From Proteles cristata cristata (lineage: Eukaryota > Chordata > Mammalia > Carnivora > Hyaenidae), in assembly GCA_017311185.1 (NCBI GenBank), contig JAESUZ010005101.1, positions 744,001-808,000 on the forward strand: DNA of 64,000 nt. The letters run 5' to 3'. Each line of letters begins with the position of its first letter. The first letter of the stretch is position 1. The notes under the pieces were generated by a model that worked only from the letters and a program-made list of their open reading frames with translations, ran no database searches and was not told the DNA's origin. Below, one piece after another: positions 13,110-24,210 of this stretch. A program made the translations under genes and the position numbers.

Positions 13110-13115
13110 ACTCAC
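13110..13115 (-). other. PGM5: PGM5 exon 1 splice donor (GTGAGT)
   Basis: Reading the minus strand, codons AAC GGG are followed directly by GTGAGT, a full consensus U1 donor. Past it the frame reads VSDPP and loses similarity to the phosphoglucomutase family, which fixes the exon boundary. Confidence 0.9.
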
Positions 13116-13376
13116 CCCGTTGGCCGCGGCCATCTGCACCACGATCTCGGTGGCCGTCCTGCTGAAGTACCGGCCGTCGCTGCCCACCACCATGGTGCAG
13201 CCCTGGCGGTCGCGCAGGTCGATGGACGACAGCACGCTCTGGATGAAGTTGGGCAGGTAGTTGCGCTGGCCCTCGAAGAGGCCGGTGGGCCGCCGGAGCC
13301 CCCCGCCGCCGGCCGGCCGCTGGTCCTCGTAGGGCACCGTGGGCACCGTCAGCACCGGGATGGGGCTCCCCTCCAT
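13116..13376 (-). CDS. PGM5: PGM5 coding exon 1 (aciculin, phosphoglucomutase-like protein 5), N-terminal 87 codons
   Basis: PGM5 is a phosphoglucomutase-family protein regarded as catalytically inactive; it associates with dystrophin/utrophin and with filamin at adherens-type junctions and muscle attachment sites. Seen here: an ATG in good Kozak context (GCGCCATGG) opens a frame starting MEGSPIPVLTVP. It carries the family's N-terminal domain I features: a QRPAGGGGLRRPTG sugar-phosphate-type loop (about residues 19-32), NYLPNFIQSVLSSID (39-53) and the VVGSDGRYF strand-loop (63-71), ending QMAAANG at residue 87. The frame then meets a GTGAGT donor, so the exon ends in phase 0 at the same AAANG boundary I recall for PGM1. 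The family active-site serine loop (TASH region) would be in exon 2, which is not seen in the window. The exon sits in a CpG island. An intact exon with a conserved start and donor argues against a processed pseudogene. Identification is from memory of the family. Confidence 0.95.
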
Positions 13377-14059
13377 GGCGCCTCCTGGCCGGTCCTACCG
13401 CGGCTCCGGGAGCCGGAGGGAATCTGCGGCCCGCCGGGTCCCCCCCTTCCCCACCAGCCTGGCGGCGCGCCCGGGCTCCGCCTCGCGCCCCGGCCCCCCT
13501 CCGCCGCCGGCCCTGCGCCCTCCGGCGGCACCGACAGCCGCCCCTCCCCGCGCCGACCCGGCGGAGTTCGGCCTCTCGCCCCCAAAAGTTTGCTCCTGCG
13601 CCGGATCGCCCGAGGCGCTGGCAGTTTCGCGCGCCAGCAGGACTCCCTTTCGGGGTGGCCCCAAGTCCGCTCCCGGGCCGGCTAGCCCGCCCCCGGCGAC
13701 CCTGCTCGCGCGCCGGGCCCAAGCCTCCCCCCTCCGCAGGGGATCGCTACTCCCCGGATCACAGCCCCCGCCAGAAAACAGCCTGGGGGTGGGGGAGGCG
13801 GTGAGAGCTTCCGCTGGACGAGGGGAGCTCTCCGAGACCCCCAGCCTCTCTCCCTCCCACAGCAGCCCTGTCTCCCGGGCTCCCCACAAGTGGGCAGTTT
13901 ACAGGCACAAGTTTCTCTTCTGAACATGGACGAGGGAGGGAGCTGGGAGGGGGGCTGAACCCTTTGCCACCAGCGAACAGCCCCAGCCAAAAATAACCCT
14001 GGAAAGGCAAACTGAGAATTGTTATCTTCTGCCAGCGCTGAAATTGGAGGCTGAGCTTT

Positions 14060-14092
14060 GCGTGTGTGTGTGTGTGTGTGTGTGTGTACACA
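14060..14092. repeat. (GT)n microsatellite upstream of PGM5
   Basis: About 15 GT units roughly 700 bases 5' of the PGM5 ATG. Confidence 0.95.
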
Positions 14093-14665
14093 CCCCACCA
14101 CGACCATTTGTTGCAGGGAATCACACACTGTCAGGCCCTTCAATCCTGAGGGACCCACCCAGCCATCCACCCTTTGCCCTGGGCTCTCTCAAGGCAGCAC
14201 AATCTGCAGTGTGGAAAGTTTTTTTGTTTGTTGTGGTGGTTGCAACAACAGCAAATCACACATATATTCTTTTCTCTTTCTTACTCTTCTTACCCTCCCT
14301 AGCCTGGTGCGTGCTTAGAAACAGGCTTGTCGCACACTATCTTTCCACAGGGCTGAGCTCCTACCCTGATTAATCACATTCAACAGGAGGAGGGCAAAGC
14401 CCTTAACATCCCGCAGGAATGAAGCATAAACCCAAATGGACAAGGAGAAGGCACCAGGGACTGTTGTGGGTCCTTTCCATGCTTCTTTTCATTCCGTGGG
14501 GGCTACAGATGTTCTGCTTTGTCTCCGTAAAGCCCACCTAAAATCCAAAACCAAGAAAAGCCCCACAGAAGACAGAAATGAGAGCATGGACAGAAAGGAT
14601 AAAACCCAAAGAGAGAAGAAACAATTGTTACTTTTGCTTCCATTCTATCACCTTTCACCCTCCAA

Positions 14666-14868
14666 GGTTGACATTCTGTAGCTGTTTGGTGCTTGGGCTC
14701 TTGGAGGCCCAAGGAGAAAGTAGAGGCAAAAAAAAAAACAACCAAAAAACAAAAAACCCAAAAACTCTCAAAACAAAAAAGCCCAAACAACAGCCAACAG
14801 TAACCCAACTTTGATATTTAAGAGGATTGCGATAAAGTCCCAACACAATTCAGTTGATGGCGTTAGTA
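14666..14868 (+). repeat. Left arm of a perfect 203-bp inverted repeat
   Basis: Bases 14666-14868 are the exact reverse complement of 15254-15456 as far as I can read, including an 11-A / 11-T homopolymer. Paired positions sum to 30122 at both ends, so there is no net insertion or deletion. The arm does not look like a SINE, LINE or LTR; its middle is A-rich with AAC interruptions. It lies about 1.3-1.5 kb upstream of the PGM5 ATG. Confidence 0.9.
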
Positions 14869-15253
14869 TGATGGCATTTTTGCACCCACAACACCTACTG
14901 TCCTGAAATCTCTCGCGTCTTCTCCTCCCCCAAACACTGTCCACTTGCTGGGACAAAGCTTGACTTGCTGCAGGGCTAGAAAGTGTTTGATGGTCGTGAG
15001 ACGTGTGTGAATAGCAACACTTCCTATTCTAAGCGCCCTGTTGCAGTTGCTACAAGGCTCTGCATCTGCTTTCTCTTCGGAGGCTCAAAACAAAAGGAGG
15101 AGGAATGGCGTTCATAGCCTTCCCATTTTACTGATGGGAAAAGAGGCTTTCTGTGAGATCAAAGGAGTGGCTAAACTGTCATCTGCAGTAGGTTCCAATT
15201 CTGCATGGCCCCTCCCATATTTATGACTATCATTGAAGTACGATAGGGAAAGC

Positions 15254-15456
15254 TACTAACGCCATCAACTGAATTGTGTTGGGACTTTATCGCAATCCTC
15301 TTAAATATCAAAGTTGGGTTACTGTTGGCTGTTGTTTGGGCTTTTTTGTTTTGAGAGTTTTTGGGTTTTTTGTTTTTTGGTTGTTTTTTTTTTTGCCTCT
15401 ACTTTCTCCTTGGGCCTCCAAGAGCCCAAGCACCAAACAGCTACAGAATGTCAACC
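15254..15456 (-). repeat. Right arm of the perfect 203-bp inverted repeat
   Basis: This is the partner of 14666-14868 in opposite orientation, with a 385-base unique spacer between them. Identity breaks sharply at both ends (outer GGTTGAC/GTCAACC, inner TTAGTA/TACTAA). No TSD or terminal motif is obvious, so a transposon origin is not supported. Confidence 0.9.
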
Positions 15457-16064
15457 CTTTAAGGATCTATGTATATTTCTACAGTGTGGGGTTTTTTTAA
15501 ATCACTGTCTAATAACATTTTATTTTGCAAGGAAGGGTTGTATCATTCCTGGAAGAACTTCGAGCAAGGAGTAAATCCTTCGCCTCAGTAGAGAAGAGAA
15601 GGACTCAGCCTTCGAGCCTCAGAGGCGACCAGAGGATCTGCAAGACTCCATCTCTCCACCTCCAGCAGTTTCCTCCTATCAAAGCTCAGCTCCTGCCGAG
15701 GGCTGAGGACGAGGCATGGGCATCTCAGACAAGCTTCTATAGTTTTATCAGCCAAGAGGGAAACCTCTTCCCTTGCTCTAAGCCCCAGATTCCCAAAGAC
15801 TCTGATTGGTCCAGCTCAAGGCAAAGTGCCCAACCACACAGCCAGACCCCAGAGTGGAAGTGAAAATAGTTCCTCCAAAGTAAGGGGGTACCATTCCCCA
15901 GAGGGCAAGAGATGGGTGACCAACCATAACTGTCCATCACATAACAGACACCTTCACTGACTGAGTCTTTTAAAACTTTTCATTGAATTCATACGCCACT
16001 TTGCATCACTCATAAGGAATGTTTCGTGTGCTGCTACACTTTTCCATGGACGCCTTTTCTCCTC

Positions 16065-16250
16065 CAACTGACCTTGAAATAATTCCTTAAACTCTCCTCG
16101 CCTCCGTGTCCTCACTATGAAATAAGAACTATTATAATCCTCACCTCAGTAACTGCCGGGAAGATTAAAGCACTTCGTACAGCGGCCCGACAAACAGAAA
16201 GGCGCTCAATAAACGTTACAGATTCCTACTATCACCATCAATATCATATT
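16065..16250 (+). mobile_element. MIR-like SINE (ancient)
   Basis: TCCTCACTATGAAATAAGAA, ATTATAATCCTCACCTCAGT and GGCGCTCAATAAACGTTAC fit the 3' half of MIR. Confidence 0.65.
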
Positions 16251-16739
16251 TACAATTACTACTAATGTTCTATAGAGCAAGAACTAGTGTATATCTTTGT
16301 AGACCACCACTGTAGTCTTCGGCCATAAGCAATCCGTATTCTATACATGTTTGGTAAAGGATCCTGTGGTTTTTGACAGTGGAAATACAACATAGAGAGA
16401 GCCATCTGCCCTTGAAACATGCACAAAGAGTCTATGAACTAAAGAAAAATCTCTTCAAAGCTGCCCTCAAAGTTGGCCAAGTTAGTTCCAATAAATTTGT
16501 GACAGTGATGGAGAAAGGAACCTGAGACGCGATGCCTTGTCCTGAGCTGCTCACCGGTAAGATGAGAAGGGTGGATTAGAGCAGTGCTTCCCAAAGGGCT
16601 TTCCTCAGAACCCGAGGGCCCCCGGCATGCCACGCAGAGAAGAGCTGCATGCATGGTCCGGGCCCTTAAAAATCCCACATGCTCGGCCTCATTCTTGGAG
16701 CTTCATGTTGCACATTTTCACACTAAAAGCTCTGAGAGC

Positions 16740-16970
16740 TTTTTTTTTTTTAATTTTTTAAAAATGTTTTTATTTATTTCTAGGAGAGAGAGAGACAGCG
16801 TGAGCAAGGGAGGGTCAGAGAGAGAGGGAGACACAGACTCTGAAACAGGCTCCAGGCTCTGAGCTGGCAGTCAGCACAGAGCCCGACGCGGGGCTCGAAC
16901 CCACGAACCGTGAGATCATGACCTAAGCGAAAGTCGGACACTTAACCGACTAAGCCACCCAGGTGCCCCA
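16740..16970 (-). mobile_element. Carnivore tRNA-Lys SINE (young type)
   Basis: Full length in reverse, ending CCACCCAGGTGCCCC. Target duplication AAGCTCTGAGAGCTTTT on both sides. Confidence 0.95.
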
Positions 16971-18299
16971 AGCTCTGAGAGCTTTTAAGCAGGTGCTTCT
17001 CGACCTCAGCTCCCAGCCCAGTTAATCTGGGGAGAAACTCAGACTGGCTTTGTGACTATGGCCTGGGTACAGCCCCCACATCCCCTTCATCTGTCCCGAG
17101 GGGGCTAGGCAGGGGATAAATACACTTTGCTGATTTTAAGGGGCTGGTCCCCACGCTGGGCTGAGTCCCAAGCGACTCTGCAGTGTAGCTCACAATGGAG
17201 GGTGGCCCTGTTTGCTTACAGGTGCCCTTCAGCCTTCTCTGAGCCTCTAGGGAAAGGCGTCTCCCTAAGAATTCGAGGCATCTAACAGGAGCAAGGATCT
17301 ACCCTCCCCTCCCTTTGGGATGACCTTGCTTTCAAAAAGGTGTCAGCCGCCATCTTCATATAGTGGCTACCCTCTACCCTCGCCGCCTCAGCTAGACCCT
17401 CATTTCCCCCTCTCCCCAAATAGGGGAGCCAGGGTTGAAACACTTAAACTTTATCTTGCAGATTCACAAACAGCACGTTAGCATCTTAAGGATTGTGAAG
17501 TTCCACAGGAAACAAACCTACTTCACTTTAACCCAGCACTTCCAGATTTCACTTGACCATGGGGCCCTTCTGCAAAACACCTATTAACAGATCGAGGACA
17601 GGAATATTTCATGAAACACTTTAGATCTCTGGGGTCCCTTCCAGCTACATCATTCTATAATTTCCTTTTACTTGTGAGGCATTAAAAGATTAATTTCTAT
17701 CTGGCTCTTCCATTTAGGAACGTATCAAAATGTGCAAAAGAGAACAGGTAAAATTGCCCAATTAAAAAAAAATACCCTTGAGTGATTTCGAGACTTAAAA
17801 TGAATTATATATATTTATATGTAATTTTATATGCTCTGTTCTTCCACACACCCCACCTGCACCCCGACCCCCTGCTCACAGGAGAGACTGGCACACTTAT
17901 TTGGCCCATGATGGTTACACATTCCTGTTCAGTCACTGCACATGAGGAGTGCTTAAAACACACTCCAGACTCACTGACTCTAACAGCCGAAAAAGTACAA
18001 AAGATACAAGAGAAGAGGAGAGAACACAAGTAGAAAACATCACGGGTGGACATCCAAGGAGGCACCAGCCCCTTGTTAATCAGCCCAAACAGCTTCTGGC
18101 CCTGGGGGAAGTCAATTACAGATTTCTCCTGAAACACACCACTTTCCACCAAGCTTCCTGTTCCCCAACAAATGAAAGAACACACAATAATTTCAACAGA
18201 ACTTGCGGCTTCTCTACTTCCTTCACTAGAAGGCCACTGAGGGAATGTCAAAGTGACAGAAAGGTGCATGTCACAGGTGCCTCTTATCTCTGTATTCTT

Positions 18300-18515
18300 A
18301 CATCTTGAGCTTCAGAACTCAGTTTCCCACCTTCATCAGCGATGGCCTGTGTGGCCACAGACAAGTTACTTACGCTCTCTAAAGCTCAGTTTCGATGTCT
18401 GTAAAATGGACATAGTGCTACCTGCCTCCCATGGTTGATGATCATATTCAAAGAGGTAATGTGTGCAAATTGCTTAACACGGCACCTGGGACTGAAGAGC
18501 TTAATAAGTACTTAT
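18300..18515 (+). mobile_element. MIR SINE (ancient)
   Basis: GTGGCCACAGACAAGTTACT, AGCTCAGTTTCGATGTCTGT and AAAATGGACATAGTGCTACC, then a run to TTAATAAGTACTTATTG. Good MIR match over most of its length. Confidence 0.75.
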
Positions 18516-18746
18516 TGCAATGAAGAGATGACTATGATTTCTATCACTAAAACAATTACTGCTATCATAATAATTAGTAAAACAGCATTATCATAACTAC
18601 TATAATAACGATTCTTACTCTTTGTTTCACACAGTAGTGTCTTTGAAGGCAGGAACAGATTATGTGTAATTAACCTTTTCAGTAATGCATCCACACGACA
18701 TCACATGCAAATGAGCAAACTCCTATTAGGGATGAAAGAATTTATT

Positions 18747-18928
18747 GGGGTGCCTGGGGGGCTCGGCCGGTTAAGTGTCTGACTTTGGTTCAGGTCATGA
18801 TCAGGCTCTGTGCTGACAGCTCAGAGCCTGGAGCCTGCTTCGGATTCTGTGTCTCCCTCTCTCTCTGCCCCTCCCCCACTCACGCTCTATCTGTGTCCTT
18901 CAAAAACGAATAAACATTAAAAAAAAAG
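18747..18928 (+). mobile_element. Carnivore tRNA-Lys SINE, internally shortened
   Basis: GGGGTGCCTGGGGGGCTCGG head. The B-box region between TCATGATC and AGGCTCTGTG is deleted. Tail ATAAACATTAAAAAAAAA. Confidence 0.9.
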
Positions 18929-19247
18929 AGAACTTATTTTTACTGACCCTTAAATGATCTGTAAGTAACTGTGTGAAAAGAGCCTTCAGCCTAAGGCTTG
19001 GAAGCTTGTTTCTCTGGAGTTTGTTTCTGGAAGTAGCCACAGGCCACGTAGGAATACTGCAGTGCGGTTACGACTCTGAGGCCAGCACAAGGAGTTGGAA
19101 AACTCACGCAGGTGTGCTTTCCTGATTAGTGAGTGTTCTGGCCCCAACTCTGACAAGCAGTTAATGTTAACTGACCACCTTGTAAAAACTTGTGGGGTTT
19201 GGAAAGCAAAAGGTTTGATTTTAATTCAGTTTTATTTAAAGGAAATA

Positions 19248-19481
19248 GGGGGCGCCTGGGTGGCTCAGTCGGTTAAGCGTCCGACTTCGGCTCAGGTCAT
19301 GATCATGTGGTTTGTGGGTTCCAGCCCCGCGTCTGGCGGGCTCTGTGCTGACACCCCAGAGCCTGGAGCCTGCTTCCGATTCTGTGTCTCCCTCTCTCTC
19401 TGACCCTCCCCTGTTCACGCTGTTTCTCTCTCTCTCTCAGAAAGAAATAAAAAATATTTTTAAAAATTTAAAAAAAATAAT
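19248..19481 (+). mobile_element. Carnivore tRNA-Lys SINE
   Basis: GGGGCGCCTGGGTGGCTCAG head and an A-rich tail after TCTCTCAGAAAGAAATAAAA. Confidence 0.93.
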
Positions 19482-19591
19482 AGGCCAGTGATCTGCCAAA
19501 AATGAATCTTCCATTTCCCCCACGGTATCTAGAAGTATGATGTATGGGAACAGAGTATCAACAAGTTTGTAAGTAATCTTATTAAAGTCCC

Positions 19592-19803
19592 GGGGTGCCT
19601 GGGTGGTTCAGCTGGTTAAGTGGCCAACTCATGATTACAGCTCAGGTCATGAACTCACAGTTCATGAGTTCAAGCCCCACATCAGGCTCTGTGCTGACAG
19701 CTCGGAGCCTGCTTAGGATTTGTTCTCTCCCTGCCCCTCCCCCACTTGCCCATGCGCTCGCTCTCTTTTTTCTCTCAAAATAAATAAATAAACTTAAAAA
19801 TAA
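19592..19803 (+). mobile_element. Carnivore tRNA-Lys SINE (older)
   Basis: GGGGTGCCTGGGTGGTTCAG head, ending CTCAAAATAAATAAATAAAC. Confidence 0.92.
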
Positions 19804-20221
19804 AATCATATCGAAGTCCTTTATAAAAGGCAAAAAGTTTTCTAAAGCTATCTCTGTACTTTTTTAACAGCTGAATTTTGTTTCAACTTAAGGCTTCAAA
19901 AAGAAACACAATTTAGGTCTTTATTAAAAAGGAAATGTACTTTCCCTATTTCACTAAAATTACATTCTAATAGTTATTTACAATCAGAGCCCACATGGAA
20001 TTTTTCATGGGTGCTTTTTATGTTTTGGGTCATAGGAGGGGACCTCCCCCCAATAATATTTAACATTCTTACGTAAAGTCATTTTTTAGAAGCTGTTTTC
20101 TATCCATCTACATCATAGTGCTAAATATCAAGTATGTCACGAGAACCAGTATTCCTGCGTTATGAATGGATTTTTTTAGCCACGTAGCCTGGGTGAAATT
20201 GCATGACTAACAGTGAAATGC

Positions 20222-20672
20222 TGCATTACAATAGCCAAGGTATGGAAACAACACAAGTGTCCATCAATGGATGAATGGATAAAGAAGATGTAACGTACAT
20301 ATATAACAGAATATTATTCAGCCATAGAAAGAAAGAGATCTTGTCATTTGGGACAACGTGGATGCATCTAGAGGGTATAATGCTAAGTGACATAACTCAG
20401 TCAGAGAAAGACAAATGCCATATTAATTCTCCCATCTGGAGATGAAACAAAACAAAGAAAAAACAGACAAACAAAAAAACAGACTCCTAAACACAGAAAA
20501 AACTAATCGTCACCAGACGGGAGGCAAATGTATGTGTGTGTGTCGGGGGGGTAGATGAAATAGATAAAGGGAATTAAAAGTACACTGAGTAATGTACAGA
20601 ATTGTTGCATCACAATATTGTACACCTGAAACTAACATAGCACTGTATGTCTGTTATATTCAATCAAAAACC
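20222..20672 (+). mobile_element. LINE-1 3' end fragment (old)
   Basis: It begins within the L1 ORF2 end (AATAGCCAAGGTATGGAAAC, then GTCCATCAATGGATGAATGG) and passes to a 3' UTR with TTGTACACCTGAAACTAACA and TGTCTGTTATATTCAATC. It matches the older mammalian L1MA-like 3' end. There are many substitutions and no intact frame. Confidence 0.8.
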
Positions 20673-20793
20673 AGAAACGCTGTGTCACAAAGACCAGTCT
20701 GTTTTCGGGTTGCGGGCAGATGCCATTCCCAGGCCCCTCAAGGCCAGCCCAGGCCCAGATTTCACTCCTCCGTGTGTCAAGAACCTCTGTCCT

Positions 20794-21006
20794 GGGGCGC
20801 CTGGGTGGCTCAGTCGGTTAAGCCTCTGACTTCGGCTCAGGTCACGATCTCACAGCTCGTGGGTTTGAGCCCCGCGTCGGGCTCTGTGCTGACAGCTCAG
20901 AGCCTGGAGCCTGTTTCAGTCTGTGACTCCCTCTCTCTCTGACCCTCCCCTGCTCACACTGTCTCTCTCTCTCAGAAATAAATAAAACATTAAAAAAAAA
21001 AAAAAA
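20794..21006 (+). mobile_element. Carnivore tRNA-Lys SINE (young)
   Basis: Full length with poly-A; AAGAACCTCTGTCC occurs at both ends. Confidence 0.95.
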
Positions 21007-21709
21007 AGAACCTCTGTCCCAACAATTCTATGTGCCCTGCCTAGGGAGATCAGTTTTCTCCACAAGATTCTTCTGGTCTTCTGTTCATTCCCTCATAGCA
21101 CTACAGAGAGCACCCTAATCTGAAATGTAACTCAAGCAGAGACATAATGCACGAACATCTACAGTCTAACTTGGGGTTTTCTGGGCATGGTGTTTTAATC
21201 CCTCAGTGATGCTAATGATCAGGGTCTCATGGATTAAAATGACTGTCAGCTTCAAAGGGAAGCTCATGGGCACCTTCACTGTTGGGGCATTTTTTTTCTC
21301 CCTTGTGTCTGATGTTTCATTGGAAGCCAGAAAATGGTGGCTTGTCATTTCTCATGGAAGTGATGGGTGCAATTTTGGACAGGAGCTGAAATGAACCGGG
21401 AGGTTTTTACCCATCAGCAGGTGTCTTCGTGTATCTGAGATACTTCCCCTTGAGATGCTGACTTACATGAGGACACCATTAGAGAGAGTTGCTGAGAATT
21501 AAACAGTAACCTCTTACCATTAACCCCACCAGGTATCCAACACAGGTTACAACATCCCTACGCTGTGTCCAAACCTTTGACAGATATTAATTATTGGGAT
21601 TCAAGAATGAGAAAACGGAAGTTCTGAGAATCCTTGGGGATTCCAAAATTCTTGCTATTCCATAATTTCATAACACTTTTCTTAGCTGCTTTTGAAAAAC
21701 AAGTAGCTA

Positions 21710-21928
21710 GGGGCGCCTGGGTGGCTTAGTCGGTTAAGCGTCCGACTTTCGCTTAGGTCATGGTCTCGTGGTTCGTGGGTTCGAACCCGGCGTCGGGCTC
21801 TGTGCTGACTGCCAGCTCAGAGCCTGGAGCCTGTTTCAGTCTGTGACTCCCTCTCTCTCTGACCCTCCCCTGCTCACACTGTCTCTCTCTCTCTCTTCTA
21901 GAAATAAATAAAAACAAAAAAAGAAAAG
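21710..21928 (+). mobile_element. Carnivore tRNA-Lys SINE (young type)
   Basis: Full length; target duplication GAAAAACAAGTAGC on both sides (last base differs slightly). Confidence 0.95.
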
Positions 21929-22188
21929 AAAAACAAGTAGCCATAATGATAAGCAGATGACCTTTTATTTCCATAACAGGATATCTCTATAATAGGATTA
22001 TATGAAAGGCTCCTATGTCTTCTTTTAAAATATATATATAATAACATGTACATGGCTTATTATTACTATGAACCAATATATTGTGGCAAGATTATAAAAC
22101 CCAATAACATAAAAATGATCTCTACCTAATACGGGTAGAGGATGATAGAAAACATTAAAGAAATTAACATTAATACAAAATAAGTGTT

Positions 22189-22411
22189 GGGGCTCCTGGA
22201 CGGCTCAGTTGGTTAAGCGTCCAACTTAGGCTCAGGTCATGATCTCATAGTTTGTGAGTTCAAGCCCCACATCGGGCTCTGTGCTAACAGCTCAGAGCCT
22301 GGAGCCTGCTTCAGATTCTGTGTCTCCTTCTCATTTTCTGCCCCTCCCCTGCTCACATTCTATCTGTCTGTCTCTCTCTCTCAAAAATAGATAAACATTT
22401 TTTTTAAAACG
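22189..22411 (+). mobile_element. Carnivore tRNA-Lys SINE (older)
   Basis: GGGGCTCCTGGACGGCTCAG head, ending AAAAATAGATAAACATTTTT. Flanks ACAAAATAAGTGTT and ACAAAATAAATGCT look like a decayed target duplication. Confidence 0.92.
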
Positions 22412-22686
22412 CACACACAAAATAAATGCTAAATAAAAATCACTTAAAACTTGGAAGGTCATACCGAAATAGTGAAATGTTATCTTTCTTTAAGTGAAAT
22501 TTTTTGCCCCACAAAGCATCAGGTGTTCTCTCCAAAAGAATTCAAATAATGTAATATTCAGATCTCCTGGCAAGGTTAAGGGCACGACAGAGAGGCAAAT
22601 GTCAGAATGGTCGATTTGAGGACATATCTTGCTTCCAAACGCTGGCATTTCTTAGAATACCATGCATGTAAAAAGTATTGTGACTT

Positions 22687-22878
22687 GGGGCACCTGGGCG
22701 GCTCCGTTGGTTAAGCATCTAACTCTTGGTTTCTGCTCAGGTTATGATCTGACAGTTCATGGGACTGACAGTTCAAGAACCCTTGCTGGGCTCTGCGCTG
22801 ATGGTGTGAAGCCTGCTTGGGATTCTCTCTCTCCTTCTTTCTCTTCCTCTCTCTCAAAATAAATAAATAAGCTTAAAA
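22687..22878 (+). mobile_element. Carnivore tRNA-Lys SINE (older variant)
   Basis: GGGGCACCTGGGCGGCTCCG head with a CTCTTGGTTTCTGCTCAGG insertion variant. AAAAAGTATTGTG flanks both sides. Confidence 0.92.
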
Positions 22879-22900
22879 AAGTATTGTGCCTATAATTTTA

Positions 22901-23124
22901 TTTTTTTTTAATATTTTTATTTATTTCTAGGAGAGAGAGAGAGAGAGAGACAGAGCGAGCAGGGGAGGGTCACAGAGAGAGGGAGACACAGACTCTGAAA
23001 TAGGCTCCAGGCTCTGAGCTGGCAGTCAGAACAGAGCCCGATGCGGGGCTTGAACCCACGAACCGCGAGATCATGACCTAAGCGAAAGTCGGACGCTTAA
23101 CCGACTAAGCCACCCAGGCGCCCC
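22901..23124 (-). mobile_element. Carnivore tRNA-Lys SINE (young type) inserted beside the 22687 copy
   Basis: Reverse full-length copy with target duplication TGTGCCTATAATTTTATT. Its target abuts the right flank of the plus-strand copy, making a close inverted SINE pair. Confidence 0.95.
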
Positions 23125-23991
23125 TGTGCCTATAATTTTATTAATGTTTCTTAGCAAGACTGACTCACTATGAGCAGGACCCTGAACACCGACTTACAGC
23201 AACAAATACAAGAACGTCCCACTGATGCTTCTCTTCTATGGCTCCTTTCCTGGGTCCCAGAAACATCGAACTATACCTTCAACTCCATGTATCAATGGGT
23301 CCTGCTCTCGTTTTCAACTTGAAGTCTGTGGATTTCTTCAAGCCAGTAAGGTCGTTCTATGGACTCCGGACCTTTAATTCTCACAGAATTATAACTCTTC
23401 TTCCAATTTTCCTGACTTCTCAGCTGAGTTTTCTCAGCATCCAGAATTCAGGAATCCAGAGAAATTCCCAGGAAATGCCAGATAGGAATTCCCATATGGA
23501 AACGCTTTCCTTTGCTCCTTTTCAGAAGAAATCACAAAGAAACACAGAGCTCTGCTGCTCATCTCCGCACTTCCCCTGCTTGCTGATGGCTGTCACCTCT
23601 TGAGGGGCTCAGCTCAAGATTTCCCCTCCTCTGGGAGCAGCCCCAGTGCTGTGGGACGGGCTCTCCGTGGTTATGAACTCACTACAGAATTCTGCACTCC
23701 TGGCCCAGGGAAGGATGTCTGGCCCAGCTGGGTTCTCTGTCTCTGGAATGTGAATATTGGAATCCAGACAAAGAGAGAGACTGGGGGCCACTGTGGTTGG
23801 GCTGTTGATAACGTGTAAGAGAGGGATTAAACTCACAGCTACCTGTCGCTCACATCCCAGGAGCTGCCCTAAAGCTCCCCTTTTCCAGTCACCAGATAGA
23901 TGCTTAAGATGCATCAATATCCTCGATTAAATCCTCCCATGGTTTAAGCAAGCCACAGTTAGCGTCTGTCGCTTTGAATCAAAAGACCCTT

Positions 23992-24210
23992 GGGGTGCCT
24001 GGGTGGCTTAGTCAGTTAAGCGTCTGACTTTCTCTTGGGTCATGATCTCGTGGTTCGTGGGTTCGAGCCCCACGTCGGGCTCTGTGCTGACTGCCAGCTC
24101 AGAGCCTTGAGCCTGTTTCAGTCTGTGACTCCCTCTCTCTCTGACCCTCCCCTGCTCACGCTGTCTCTCTCTCTCTCCTAGAAATAAATAAAATATTAAA
24201 AAAAAAAAAA
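23992..24210 (+). mobile_element. Carnivore tRNA-Lys SINE (young type)
   Basis: Full length with poly-A; AAAGACCCTT on both sides. Confidence 0.95.

Larger units (their letters stand above)
1..13115 (-). other. PGM5: PGM5 intron 1 (3' part runs off the left edge)
   Basis: Everything left of the exon 1 donor should be intron 1, because no exon encoding the phosphoglucomutase IGRLIIGQNG / TASH region was seen on the minus strand. Outside the repeats listed separately, the stretches 500-1215, 2065-2780, 3030-4080, 4800-5670, 5930-7240, 8360-9040, 9770-10240, 10350-11765 and 11992-12660 show only non-coding sequence with short chance frames. A short or diverged exon could have escaped reading by eye. 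Confidence 0.7.
12880..13790 (-). promoter_or_regulatory. PGM5: CpG island at the PGM5 promoter and first exon
   Basis: GC content and CpG density rise sharply over this span and fall off on both sides into AT-rich, repeat-bearing DNA. The island covers exon 1, the start of intron 1 and about 400 bases 5' of the ATG. I saw no TATA box at a usual distance, which fits a dispersed CpG-island promoter; the transcription start is not visible. SINEs are absent from roughly 12.0 to 16.7 kb around it. Confidence 0.75.
14093..20221. other. Intergenic DNA upstream of PGM5
   Basis: Apart from the inverted repeat, four plus/minus SINEs and two MIRs listed separately, 14093-14665, 14869-15253, 15457-16064, 16971-18299 and 18929-19247 hold non-repetitive sequence without a recognised gene. 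The first 2-3 kb is the natural place for PGM5 upstream control sequence, but I could not single out a site. Confidence 0.5.

Noticed and set aside
1..13115. Search for PGM5 exon 2
   Set aside because: I saw no minus-strand segment encoding the phosphoglucomutase active-site loop region; exon 2 is presumed left of the window.
12672..13685. 337-codon plus-strand frame across the PGM5 exon
   Set aside because: It is antisense to PGM5 exon 1 within a CpG island, begins in a (TG)n repeat and has no recognisable domain.
13108..13722. 204-codon minus-strand frame over PGM5 exon 1 in another frame
   Set aside because: Out-of-frame shadow of the PGM5 exon; Arg/Gly/Ala-rich composition reflects GC content only.
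13987..13997. CCAAAAATAAC, a MEF2/CArG-like word about 600 bases upstream of PGM5
   Set aside because: It departs from both consensus motifs and is a single A/T-rich word, so it is not supportable as a regulatory site from sequence alone.
14503..15574. Matching pairs of 60-100-codon frames on opposite strands
   Set aside because: They are the same sequence in the two arms of the inverted repeat, not a gene family.
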